From NCBI GenBank assembly GCA_021799405.1, contig JAJZAL010000080.1:1-19460 (forward strand): a DNA stretch of 19,460 nt, given 5' to 3'. Positions 1 through 7,195 of this stretch are shown piece by piece. Numbering within the stretch: position 1 is the first letter of the stretch; every line of letters starts with the position of its first letter. The stretch is from Acidobacteriota bacterium. Lineage in GTDB: Bacteria; Acidobacteriota; Terriglobia; Terriglobales; Acidobacteriaceae. The notes beneath the pieces were generated by a model, which made no database searches, was not told the origin of the DNA, and saw only the letters and a program-made list of their open reading frames with translations. The translations under genes and the position numbers were made by a program.

Positions 1-1509
1 GTAGTAGACCGTGCTCGAAATCGCCCCGCCTGGGCCGGTGAGACCAGTCAGTGCCTGGCCTCCGAGAATGAGGAAGCGCGGGGCGTTCGTCACGGAGACA
101 AGCGGGCTGGTAAAGCCGGCGGCATTGTAGACGTTGGCCTTCGGTACCTGGTTTGAAGAGCCGGTAAGGCCGTTCCACGAGTTCAAGGCGACATTGGTGG
201 TGTTGTTGGCGTTGATCGTGGAGGTTTCCATCTCGCCGGATCCGGTTATGCTGCCCGTGTAAACGCCCTCGCCCGAAATGACCTGGCCGTAGGCGGTAAA
301 GAGGATGCCCTTGGCGCGATTATGGATGGTCGAGTTGGCATTCTGCGTCCACGCACCCACTACGCCGCGAACGGCGCTCGCATAATAGACACGTGGATCT
401 CCAACGTTCTGGTCGTTGGGCAGGATGTTGGAGTCGGGGTCGCCATCGATGTAGTAGATGACGCCTCCGAAGACGAACATGGTTCCGAAGGCCCTCGCGC
501 TTGGCAGCGAGTTTGATGACGTGGTCCATGTTCCGAGCGTGCCGTTCGAATTGATGGGCGCGGAGTAGACCGTGTTGACGGGGACGCCGATGGTGCTGAT
601 GCCGCCGGCGACATACAGATAGCCGTTATGCACGGTGGCGCAAAGACCAAAGAGGGGCTGCGGCAATGTGCTGGTGAGCGCGGTCCATGTGCCGACCGCG
701 CCAGTGGTGGCATCTACCGGAGCCATGTAAACGGTGTTGGTCCCGCCGGTGTCGGTTGAATTAATCTGCCCGCCTAGCACATAAATGTAGCGCTGGCCGA
801 GGGGCACAGGAGAGTTGGTATTGTCGGCTTCAGTCATCGCATGATGGGCAAGCGCTGCGGGCAAAGGATTGGTGGTGATGGCTGTCCAACTGGCATTCGC
901 CGAGTTGCCCAACGTGCCGTCCTGATTCAAGTTGATTGCGAAGACGGTGCTGGTGTTGGCAACCCCGTTAAAGCCACCGCTGACCACCGCGAAGGCACTG
1001 GCAGTGGTCAATCCCGGCACGCCCACTGCGCCAAGTCCTGCCAGTGGCATGGGCAAAGGCACGGTGGTCGACCAGCTCATGGCGCTCGGATTGAAGCTCA
1101 AAGTCGGAACAAGGTTTACGGGGACGGAGTTGCTCGTACCCGCCGAGGTGGTGACCGTAACATTTACGGTACCGGGAGTGGTGAAGTTCGACGTGCCATT
1201 CCCCGCCGGCATCTGAGCCACGATTCCGGTGTCATTCCAGGCCGAAGCCGCCGGAGTCACATCGACCGAAATGCTCCCCTGAACGAAGGTCACTTTTCCG
1301 GGAGCGGACTGGAAGCCGCTGCCGTTGATCTCGATAGGGAGGTTTACGGGACTGGTAGGGGTGGTCGAGCTGTTGATGTTCTGGATTTGTGGCTGGGCAG
1401 GGGGTGTCGGGCTGCTGCCGCCTCCGCCACCACCGCAGCTGGCAAGGAATGTAACCCCGGCCATGAACGCGATCGGGCCGAGAGCTGTCAGAGATCGATG
1501 ATGCCTCAT
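1..1509 (-). CDS. Kelch/IPT-domain lipoprotein, 3' end outside window
   Basis: Reading the minus strand from an ATG at 1507-1509 gives 503 codons without a stop to the left edge, so the gene is truncated by the window. The N-terminus is a lipoprotein signal: basic MRHHR, a hydrophobic stretch, then lipobox LASC with Cys25, followed by six glycines. Residues about 40-125 look like an IPT/TIG immunoglobulin-like domain. After that come repeated blades of about 55 residues, with recurring TVY-x-AP and GTW motifs and hydrophobic YVxGG strands, which fits a kelch-type beta-propeller. An AGGAG lies 9 nt upstream of the ATG and supports this start. It is probably a surface- or periplasm-facing lipid-anchored protein; its ligand is unknown. 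Proteins of this build are common in Acidobacteria (family knowledge). The minus-strand codons are clean throughout, whereas open frames on the opposite strand here give implausible proteins. Confidence 0.85.
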   Translation of the reverse strand, partial: MRHHRSLTALGPIAFMAGVTFLASCGGGGGGSSPTPPAQPQIQNINSSTTPTSPVNLPIEINGSGFQSAPGKVTFVQGSISVDVTPAASAWNDTGIVAQMPAGNGTSNFTTPGTVNVTVTTSAGTSNSVPVNLVPTLSFNPSAMSWSTTVPLPMPLAGLGAVGVPGLTTASAFAVVSGGFNGVANTSTVFAINLNQDGTLGNSANASWTAITTNPLPAALAHHAMTEADNTNSPVPLGQRYIYVLGGQINSTDTGGTNTVYMAPVDATTGAVGTWTALTSTLPQPLFGLCATVHNGYLYVAGGISTIGVPVNTVYSAPINSNGTLGTWTTSSNSLPSARAFGTMFVFGGVIYYIDGDPDSNILPNDQNVGDPRVYYASAVRGVVGAWTQNANSTIHNRAKGILFTAYGQVISGEGVYTGSITGSGEMETSTINANNTTNVALNSWNGLTGSSNQVPKANVYNAAGFTSPLVSVTNAPRFLILGGQALTGLTGPGGAISSTVYY

Positions 1510-1729
1510 CGCTTTGCGCTCCTGTCTGAGAACCAAGGTTTCGACGCTTCCCGCTTCTGTCATGCATCTTCCGTGATTTTGCAGATGGCCCGCTCCGCAT
1601 TTCAGCCGCTCGTCGCGCCGCTGGAGAGATCAAACCCGGAGACGGGCTTGGTGTTTTCTCGCCTTGCATTGTGACTTATTACTAAAGTGTCTGCAAAGGA
1701 ATTCGAAGGCAATGTGCAGCAGATTGTCA

Positions 1730-1745
1730 CATTACGTATGTAATG
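1730..1745. promoter_or_regulatory. Perfect inverted repeat, possible operator
   Basis: CATTAC and GTAATG flank a 4-bp spacer, a perfect 6+6 bp inverted repeat. It lies in the AT-richer 242-bp gap between the lipoprotein start (1509) and the end of the Kdo-hydroxylase-like gene (1752). It could be an operator for the lipoprotein gene, whose start is about 220 bp downstream on the minus strand. I see no convincing promoter hexamers with correct spacing in this gap. Confidence 0.3.
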
Positions 1746-1751
1746 AAGACA

Positions 1752-2708
1752 TCACGTGTTGCGGGCTTTGGTTGTGCTGGCAGACCCTAGCTTTGCGCCG
1801 GCGATCTCTTCCAGGAGGGTCAAGGGGGCCGACCCGTGGGTGACGTTCGCTGCCGGATCTACGAAGAGTGTCTGTTCGAGGGTGTACTGGCCGGCGCGGA
1901 TGGCGTAAGGCACGGTGTCAGTGTAGATCATCCAGCAGGATCCGGGCGCGAACTGCAGGGTCTCCTTTGGACAAGTGCGCTGGAACTGGGCATCGTGCTT
2001 CATTGCGTCGTGTAGTTCGAGCATGAACCGGTCATAGGGCGTGCGCTTCAACCACGGCGCCAGGCTCGTCAATCCGGTGGATTCAGCAAAGCGGCGGGCG
2101 GCGCGGATGGCGCGGCCTTCGCCGCGCGGCGTTGCCAGGATGGTGGGCCAAAAGGCTCCCAGAATGCGCGGAAACGGTTCGCCTGTCATCCAGTCACAGG
2201 TTTTGGCGGGATGAATGTTTGCGAAGAAGCGCAGGATGCGCCAGCCGCGCGCGGGGCGCGCGGGGAAGGCGTCGATCTGGAGCAGGTCGTTGCGGCGAGG
2301 CTGAGACCGCGTGTGGCCGGCTTCGCCGTTGGCTTTGAAGCTGGCGTAATCGATGCGCCAGCCGCGTTCGTAGGGAGTCAGAAAGCCGGACAGCAATCTA
2401 ACGGCATTGGCAGAAAAGCGGTGCATGATCAAACGGAGCCGCTCGATTTCTTCGGAGGAAGACGCGTTGCGATCAGCTCCGCGCAGACGGTCGCGATAGG
2501 GATCGTAAAAGATGTCTTCATGGAACTTGCCCCCGGCCGGCTTTCGATTCAGCAGGAATTCGATGTCCGTCCTGGGAACGGGCAAGGGGCTTCGCGGAAA
2601 ATAGAGAATCATCCCGGATTCGAGATACGCGCACCATCTCTCGGCCTGCTCGGGGCTTGCGGGCAAGCCATTGCTGAGCGCATGCGGGGGAATGGAATGT
2701 AGCGGCAT
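1752..2708 (-). CDS. Kdo-hydroxylase-family protein (KdoO-like)
   Basis: This 318-residue protein resembles the Kdo 3-hydroxylase family (KdoO). That family is Fe(II)/2-oxoglutarate-dependent and hydroxylates the outer Kdo sugar of lipopolysaccharide, as known for Burkholderia and Yersinia. Shared stretches as I remember the family are DAFPxRP followed by RILRxFxNIxP (residues 146-167), the MLELHDxMK block (229-237) and the C-terminal AGQYTLEQT (272-280). Length fits the family. The family's HxD iron motif reads Gln144-Ile-Asp146 here, and the distal His expected just before the GQ block appears to be Tyr268, so activity is doubtful. GAGGCGG seven bases upstream supports the ATG. The small membrane protein lies 69 bp upstream on the same strand. 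No signal peptide is evident, which fits action on the cytoplasmic side. Family assignment is fairly sure; function is not. Confidence 0.7.
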   Translation of the reverse strand: MPLHSIPPHALSNGLPASPEQAERWCAYLESGMILYFPRSPLPVPRTDIEFLLNRKPAGGKFHEDIFYDPYRDRLRGADRNASSSEEIERLRLIMHRFSANAVRLLSGFLTPYERGWRIDYASFKANGEAGHTRSQPRRNDLLQIDAFPARPARGWRILRFFANIHPAKTCDWMTGEPFPRILGAFWPTILATPRGEGRAIRAARRFAESTGLTSLAPWLKRTPYDRFMLELHDAMKHDAQFQRTCPKETLQFAPGSCWMIYTDTVPYAIRAGQYTLEQTLFVDPAANVTHGSAPLTLLEEIAGAKLGSASTTKARNT

Positions 2709-2777
2709 AGGGGGACCGCCTCAATCCTGGTCTCTCAATTCCTCATCATAACGATGATTGCTACGCGCATAGAACCG

Positions 2778-3074
2778 TCATCGGGTGAATTTTGCGCGCA
2801 ACCAGAGCACGCCGAAGAACGGAACCGCCACGATCAACACGACGACACCAGCCGGAAATCCGACGTACCGGTAGGTGTCGGCGTAGTTTACGTTGTGGCC
2901 AAGGATCCCGTTCCAAACCAGGAGCGAGAAGATGGCGATGCAGGTGGTTGCGAAAAAGGTGAAGAAAGCCGCGGCCAGCGAGAGCAGCAGGCTGGTGAAG
3001 ATCCCAAAGCCCTCCAGCGGGAAGCCAAAGATCCGGCTGCCGCCGTGCGTTCCGGAATGTACGGATTGCATCAT
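2778..3074 (-). CDS. Small two-helix membrane protein, unknown function
   Basis: I do not recognise this 98-residue protein. It has a hydrophilic N-terminus of about 20 residues and two strongly hydrophobic segments (about 23-52 and 70-91) joined by a short polar loop rich in Asn and Tyr. It ends in a basic tail (LRAKFTR), which suggests cytoplasmic termini. I chose the ATG at 3072-3074 because AGAGG sits about 9 nt upstream. A further in-frame ATG at 3110 would overlap the start of the divergent plus-strand gene. It lies 69 bp upstream of the Kdo-hydroxylase-like gene on the same strand and may be cotranscribed with it. An open frame on the opposite strand extends into this region, but it lies ahead of the likely start of the plus-strand gene. 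Confidence 0.55.
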   Translation of the reverse strand: MMQSVHSGTHGGSRIFGFPLEGFGIFTSLLLSLAAAFFTFFATTCIAIFSLLVWNGILGHNVNYADTYRYVGFPAGVVVLIVAVPFFGVLWLRAKFTR

Positions 3075-3100
3075 TGTTCCCGACCTCTGTCGTCTAGAAT
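3074..3100 (+). promoter_or_regulatory. Possible promoter for a leaderless transcript
   Basis: TAGAAT at 3095-3100 resembles a -10 box, with TTGTTC at 3074-3079 as a poor -35 at only 15-bp spacing. The ATG of the plus-strand gene begins 8 nt after the -10 box and no Shine-Dalgarno is visible. Transcription from here would be leaderless or nearly so. This is inference from sequence only. Confidence 0.3.
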
Positions 3101-3108
3101 ACAGATTC

Positions 3109-3858
3109 ATGACTGGTACTGCACAAGTTGAGCTGTGGCACGCGGAAAAGGTCGCAACCCAGGTGAAGGTGATTGAGGCGCCGAACGGACTCCATTACGG
3201 GGCCTGGGGTGAAACCCGCATCTCCGAAGTCGATCTGGAGCGGCTGGTCGGTGCTGTGCCTGCCGCGCTCTCCGCCGCGTTAGGTCAGAGGGCCTATTAT
3301 TTTGTTCCTCTTGCCATAGCGGACACCGGCGAGATCATGGTTGCGCCTTCCTATACGGTCGAGCTGGGCGACCGCGCCGTTTGCCATCGCAATGCGACTT
3401 TTGGCACCACGGAGGCGGTGTTTCTTTCAACCCGGCTGGTGGAGGACCGCTTTGGGCTGGCCTTTGAGTTTTTCATCAACGTCGCGCACAATTTTGTAGA
3501 GGCGGCCGGCGTGCCGGAGAGCTTCTGTGCGCTGGTGTGGTCGCAGGCTGAGGCTCAGGTGCGCGGCGAAACCAGCCAGGATGCATGGGAAACGCGGCGC
3601 CGCACCATGGACACGGTCAGCGGCCAGAAAGGCGTCGACGAGCGCGCCCGCAATGGCTTCTATGAGTCGGCGTTTTCGGATGCGCTGGCTGTCTATATGC
3701 TGTCGCTGGCCGTCGACTTCGATTACCATGACCTGCGCGAGCGCGAATACCCGCTGCTGGCCGCTCCGGCGCTGGCTGAGCGCCTGCGGCATGTGGCGGG
3801 GCTCTTCCCGGCCAATCCCGGATACGAATTCCAGATTCTCTACCGGCGTAGGGGATAA
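3109..3858 (+). CDS. Conserved-looking hypothetical protein
   Basis: This gene encodes 249 residues from the ATG at 3109. The open frame extends upstream to a TTG at 2893, but that stretch is lysine-rich, lies antisense to the small membrane protein, and contains poor protein sequence. The ATG at 3109 is therefore the likelier start, although no ribosome-binding site precedes it. I do not recognise a family. The protein is soluble, without signal peptide or membrane spans. The N-terminal half is beta-rich and aromatic (GLHYGAWGETRI, AYYFVPLAI); the C-terminal half looks helical and acidic, ending in a YEFQILYRRR tail. There are scattered His and Asp residues (FDYHD near residue 205) but no catalytic motif I can name. 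It is divergent from the gene on its left and convergent with the protease gene on its right. Confidence 0.7.
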   Translation: MTGTAQVELWHAEKVATQVKVIEAPNGLHYGAWGETRISEVDLERLVGAVPAALSAALGQRAYYFVPLAIADTGEIMVAPSYTVELGDRAVCHRNATFGTTEAVFLSTRLVEDRFGLAFEFFINVAHNFVEAAGVPESFCALVWSQAEAQVRGETSQDAWETRRRTMDTVSGQKGVDERARNGFYESAFSDALAVYMLSLAVDFDYHDLREREYPLLAAPALAERLRHVAGLFPANPGYEFQILYRRRG

Positions 3859-3872
3859 ATGACTCGGCGAAG

Positions 3873-3888
3873 CTGTGCGCGGGCGCAG
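3873..3888. terminator. Hairpin between convergent genes
   Basis: CTGTGC and GCGCAG form a 6-bp stem (one G-U pair) with a GCGG loop in the 38-bp gap between two convergent genes. There is no T-run on either side, so intrinsic termination is uncertain. Confidence 0.3.
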
Positions 3889-3896
3889 GCAAATGA

Positions 3897-4634
3897 TCAG
3901 CCGTGGATTTCCTTGCTCGGCGCTTCAGGCCTTGTTGCGCCCTGGGCGCAGAACCACAGCTCGCCGGAGTTCCAGTCGAGGGCGGCATGGAGAAGGATGG
4001 CCGGCCAGAGCGATCCCGAGGCGAAGGCAAGGCACGCGAAGATGAGCCCGGCCAGCGCGGCGCGGGGAGTCTGGGCGAGGCCCAGGTAGATGTGACCGGC
4101 TCCGAAGATGAGCGAGCTGAGTACAATCGCGGCGATGGGGCCGAGCCATACGGCCAGGTACCAGATCAGGAAGCCGCGGAAGAGGATCTCTTCGCAGATG
4201 CCCGCGGTGGCGGAGACGATCCAGAAGACCTTGCGCTCGGCGCGGGTGTGAGGCAGCAGCGGCTCGGCACAGGCCATAGCCCGCCGGGCCCGCTCCATCG
4301 CCTCCGGACGCGCCAGCGTCCGCTCCCGCTGCCAGCGCAGGAAGCCGGCCAACAGCACCGCGACGGCAAGACCACTGGCAAGCCGAAGGAACGACGGATG
4401 GCCAAGCAGCATGCGCGACCAGGGTCGCCCGTTCACGATCCAGAAGACAAGCAGGCAGAGCGTCAATAGCCAGGTTTCGAGAATCACTCCGCGATAGAAG
4501 CGCAGCCGGATTCCCGCTTCGCCGGTAGCCAGGATGGCCAGGTAGCGCGGCCACATCCAGCGCCACTCGAAGACGGGAATGAGAAGCAGCACCGCGAAGA
4601 GGACGTGATCGAAGATTCCGTGTGTGCCTGCCAC
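3897..4634 (-). CDS. CPBP-family intramembrane metalloprotease
   Basis: This 245-residue polytopic membrane protein belongs to the CPBP/Abi family, related to CAAX prenyl endopeptidases such as Rce1. The family signature motifs are all present in the C-terminal half: EEILFRG (Glu148, Glu149, Arg153), FGAGH (His181) and HAALDWNSG (His216, Asp220). In related proteases the glutamates and histidines form the active site. About six to seven hydrophobic segments are visible. The start is GTG at 4632-4634, chosen because GAGGAGG lies five bases upstream. The gene follows pyrC after 125 bp on the same strand, so it may be read through from the pyr operon or expressed separately. Substrate is unknown; bacterial members have been linked to bacteriocin self-immunity and membrane-protein processing. 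I see no bacteriocin gene nearby. Confidence 0.88.
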   Translation of the reverse strand: MAGTHGIFDHVLFAVLLLIPVFEWRWMWPRYLAILATGEAGIRLRFYRGVILETWLLTLCLLVFWIVNGRPWSRMLLGHPSFLRLASGLAVAVLLAGFLRWQRERTLARPEAMERARRAMACAEPLLPHTRAERKVFWIVSATAGICEEILFRGFLIWYLAVWLGPIAAIVLSSLIFGAGHIYLGLAQTPRAALAGLIFACLAFASGSLWPAILLHAALDWNSGELWFCAQGATRPEAPSKEIHG

Positions 4635-4759
4635 ATTTTCCTCCTCGGCCGTTTCATCCTTGTTCAGGCTGCGTCCGGGCGCCCGTTGCCTTTCCGCCTG
4701 TCTGGGAGGCGTGACGGCGCAAGGACTACGGCTGCCGAAGTCAGCACGCCCTTACCCGT

Positions 4760-6079
4760 CTACGCATTCCCTGCCACGTACGCGATGCGCCCTTCGCTGA
4801 TGGTCCAGCGGACCTTGCCCTGCATCGTCCAGCCTTCGAAGGGAGTATTGCGAGACTTGGATTTGCCACTGGAGGCGTGATAGACCCACTCCGCCGCCGA
4901 ATCAAAGATGACGACATCGGCGAAGCTGCCTGCGGTGAGGGTGCCCCGGTTTTTGAGGCCGAGCAAAGCGGCCGGCTGGGCGCTCATCAGGCTGAGCACG
5001 CGGCCCAGCGGCATCTTCCACTCCTTGTGGAGCCAGCGCAGCGCAAGACCCAGAGCGGTTTCGAGGCCGGTGATACCGTTGGGCGCGTTCTCGAACTCGA
5101 CTTCTTTCTCGTGGGTGGCGTGCGGCGCATGGTCGGTGGCGATAGCGTCGACTACGCCGTCGAGGATGGCCTCGATCATGGCGTCCCGGTCAGCGGCCGA
5201 GCGCAGCGGCGGGTTCATCTTGGCGTGGGTGTTGTAGAAGCCGACATGCTCCTCGGTAAGCAGAAAGTGATGCGGCGCCACTTCGCAGGTCACGCGCAGA
5301 CCGTTGCGGCGCGCCTGGCGCACGGCGGCGACCGCGGATGCCGTAGAGGTGTGGGCCACATGCAGATGGGCGCGCGCATCACGCAGTTCGGCGACCAGGC
5401 GGATGTCGCGCTCGACAAGACTGGACTCGGCCTCGGGCGGCATGCCGCGCAATCCCAGCTTGAAGGAGGCAGGGCCCAGGTTCATCGAGCAGCCCTGGGT
5501 AAGGCGCGTGTCCTCGGCGTGCTGGATGACGCTAAGACCTACGCGCGCCGCGGCAGCCAAAGCCTCGCGCATGGTGCCGTCTTTCAGGATGGGAGCGCCG
5601 TCATCAGTGATGGCAACGGCTCCGGCGGATTTGAGCGCCGCGTAGTCGTTGAGGGCTTCGCCCTTGGATCCGCGAGTGGCCGCGGCAATGGGAAAGACGC
5701 GTACCGCGGCTTCGCGCTCCGGCGCCTGCATCCAGCGGGTGATCTCAGGCGAGTCATTCACCGGCTTGGTATTGGGCATGGCGGCTACGGAGGTGAATCC
5801 GCCCGCCGCCGCCGCGGCCGTACCGGTGGCGATCGTCTCCTTGTAGCCCTGGCCCGGCTCGCGCAGGTGGACGTGAATGTCGATGAGACCCGGGGCCAGA
5901 ACCAGGCCTGTGGCGTCGATCGTGTCCGCTTCAAAACCATTGTGGCCGTTGGTGACCTTCAGCTTGCCCGGGGCGGCAACCTCAGCCACGCGCCCCTCTT
6001 TGAGCAGAATGTCTTTGGGGGCATCGATGCCCGCTGCCGGATCAATCAGGTGTCCTCCGCGAATTACGAGAGCTTTCAT
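4760..6079 (-). CDS. pyrC: Dihydroorotase
   Basis: Dihydroorotase cyclises N-carbamoyl-aspartate to dihydroorotate, the third step of UMP synthesis, in the cytoplasm. At 439 residues this is the longer class I type. The metal-ligand motif DIHVHLREPG supplies His69 and His71. Further expected ligands are Asp160 in ITDDG, His187 in IQHAED, His243 in HVAHTST and Asp316 in ATDHAPH. The amidohydrolase pattern is complete, so the enzyme is probably active. Its ATG at 6077-6079 overlaps the TGA of pyrB in an ATGA junction, which implies translational coupling. Substrate supply from the PyrB reaction fits that order. A 460-codon open frame lies antisense, but it is a by-product of high GC content. 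Confidence 0.97.
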   Translation of the reverse strand: MKALVIRGGHLIDPAAGIDAPKDILLKEGRVAEVAAPGKLKVTNGHNGFEADTIDATGLVLAPGLIDIHVHLREPGQGYKETIATGTAAAAAGGFTSVAAMPNTKPVNDSPEITRWMQAPEREAAVRVFPIAAATRGSKGEALNDYAALKSAGAVAITDDGAPILKDGTMREALAAAARVGLSVIQHAEDTRLTQGCSMNLGPASFKLGLRGMPPEAESSLVERDIRLVAELRDARAHLHVAHTSTASAVAAVRQARRNGLRVTCEVAPHHFLLTEEHVGFYNTHAKMNPPLRSAADRDAMIEAILDGVVDAIATDHAPHATHEKEVEFENAPNGITGLETALGLALRWLHKEWKMPLGRVLSLMSAQPAALLGLKNRGTLTAGSFADVVIFDSAAEWVYHASSGKSKSRNTPFEGWTMQGKVRWTISEGRIAYVAGNA

Positions 6080-7104
6080 AGGGAGTCTCCATTTGCTTGC
6101 GGCGCCACCAGCGCCCGCTCCACCACTGCCATGCGGATCGCAACTCCGTTCCGCACCTGCTCGAGAATCGCTGATTGCGGACCATCCGCCACGCCGGCCG
6201 TTACCTCCAGGCCGCGGATAATCGGACCTGGATGCAGAACCACGGCCGAAGGGGCTTGAGCAGCGAGCCGTTGCCCGGTGAGCTGGTAGCTCGCCTGGTA
6301 GTCCTCCAGATCCAGTTGCAGTCCGGCCAGCCGCTCGGCCTGGATGCGGAGCATCATGACGATCTGGGACTGGCGGAGAGCGCCTTCAAAGTCGCGCTCG
6401 ATCTCGATGCCGGGCCCGGTCCTGGTGGCGGTGTCGGGCAGAAGCTCCTTGGGGCCGCAGAGCAGAACGCGCGCGCCCAGCCGCGGCAGCAGCAGCATGT
6501 TGGAGCGAGCCACACGGCTGTGCAGAATGTCGCCCACGATGCTGACCGTTACGCCGGCCAGGGTTTCGCTGGTCACCGCTTCCACGCCCGGCCGCAGATG
6601 CGCCAGAATGGTGCGCAGATCGAGCAGAGCCTGGGTAGGATGCTCGTGCATGCCATCGCCGGCGTTGAGCACGGGAAGGTGAGTTGCGGCCTCGAGCAGC
6701 CAGGGCGCTCCGGACGAGTTGTGGCGCAGGATGATGGCTTCTGCGCCGAGGGCGCGCAGGGTTAGGCCGGTGTCTTTGAGCGACTCGCCCTTCTCGATGC
6801 TTGAAGAGAGGCTGGAGACGAGCGTAGTGTCAGCGCCGAGCGCCTTGGCTGCCAGTTCGAAGCTGGTGCGCGTACGGGTCGAAGACTCATAGAAGAGCAG
6901 GGCCACGCGCCGCTTGGCAAGAATACAGTTGCGGGCAAGCGGGTCCTCGCATTCAAGCGCCGTGGCCCGGGCAAGCAATCCGCCCACTTCCTCAAGACTC
7001 AAGTCCTGAACGGAGAGCAGAGATCCGGGATGGTATGGGAAAGGCGAAAGCGGCGGAGGTGGAGTGTGAAGCTGGCGTCGGACGGTGGTGGCAGTTGTGT
7101 TCAT
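6076..7104 (-). CDS. pyrB: Aspartate carbamoyltransferase catalytic subunit
   Basis: PyrB joins carbamoyl phosphate and aspartate to give N-carbamoyl-aspartate, the committed step of pyrimidine synthesis. The carbamoyl-phosphate site FYESSTRTRTSFE covers residues 71-83. The KGESLKDT loop follows, then GDGMHEHPTQALLD near residue 150 and the LHPGP motif near the C-terminus. I took the ATG at 7102-7104, giving 342 residues, close to the family norm. An upstream in-frame GTG at 7164 would add 20 residues of Arg/Pro-rich sequence without conservation and would cover the candidate PyrR hairpin. No regulatory pyrI subunit is seen. The gene follows pyrR by 91 bp and overlaps pyrC by 4 bp. Confidence 0.95.
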   Translation of the reverse strand: MNTTATTVRRQLHTPPPPLSPFPYHPGSLLSVQDLSLEEVGGLLARATALECEDPLARNCILAKRRVALLFYESSTRTRTSFELAAKALGADTTLVSSLSSSIEKGESLKDTGLTLRALGAEAIILRHNSSGAPWLLEAATHLPVLNAGDGMHEHPTQALLDLRTILAHLRPGVEAVTSETLAGVTVSIVGDILHSRVARSNMLLLPRLGARVLLCGPKELLPDTATRTGPGIEIERDFEGALRQSQIVMMLRIQAERLAGLQLDLEDYQASYQLTGQRLAAQAPSAVVLHPGPIIRGLEVTAGVADGPQSAILEQVRNGVAIRMAVVERALVAPQANGDSL

Positions 7105-7136
7105 AGGGATCCAGTCCCGTTTGGAGTGATGGAAGG

Positions 7137-7150
7137 AGCCTCGCGGCTCT
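7137..7150 (-). promoter_or_regulatory. Candidate PyrR-binding hairpin between pyrR and pyrB
   Basis: The minus strand reads AGAGCCGCGAGGCT here. It folds as GAGCC/GGCTC around a GCGA tetraloop. It also resembles the PyrR RNA consensus ARUCCNGNGAGGYU known from Bacillus, differing at two of twelve defined positions when aligned without gaps. It lies in the 91-bp pyrR-pyrB gap, 33 bp before the pyrB ATG. Intercistronic PyrR sites are known in the Bacillus pyr operon. A role here is inference. Confidence 0.4.
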
Positions 7151-7195
7151 GGCAACGGGCGCACGGGGAGACACGCCCCCGGTAAAGGAATCTGG

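Noticed and set aside
841..1674. 277-codon plus-strand open frame at the left end
   Set aside because: The opposite strand encodes a coherent lipoprotein with signal, lipobox and repeated blades; the plus-strand product has no such structure.
2893..3108. Upstream extension of the unknown plus-strand gene to a TTG start
   Set aside because: The extra 72 residues lie antisense to the small membrane protein, are Lys/Pro-rich, and have no good start signal.
4695..4711. Hairpin CGCCT/AGGCG between pyrC and the protease gene
   Set aside because: Only five base pairs with a seven-base loop and no T-run; such pairings are expected by chance at this GC content.
4877..6259. 460-codon plus-strand open frame opposite pyrC
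   Set aside because: It is antisense to a clear dihydroorotase, has no recognisable domain, and has the Gly/Arg/His-rich composition typical of antisense frames in high-GC DNA.
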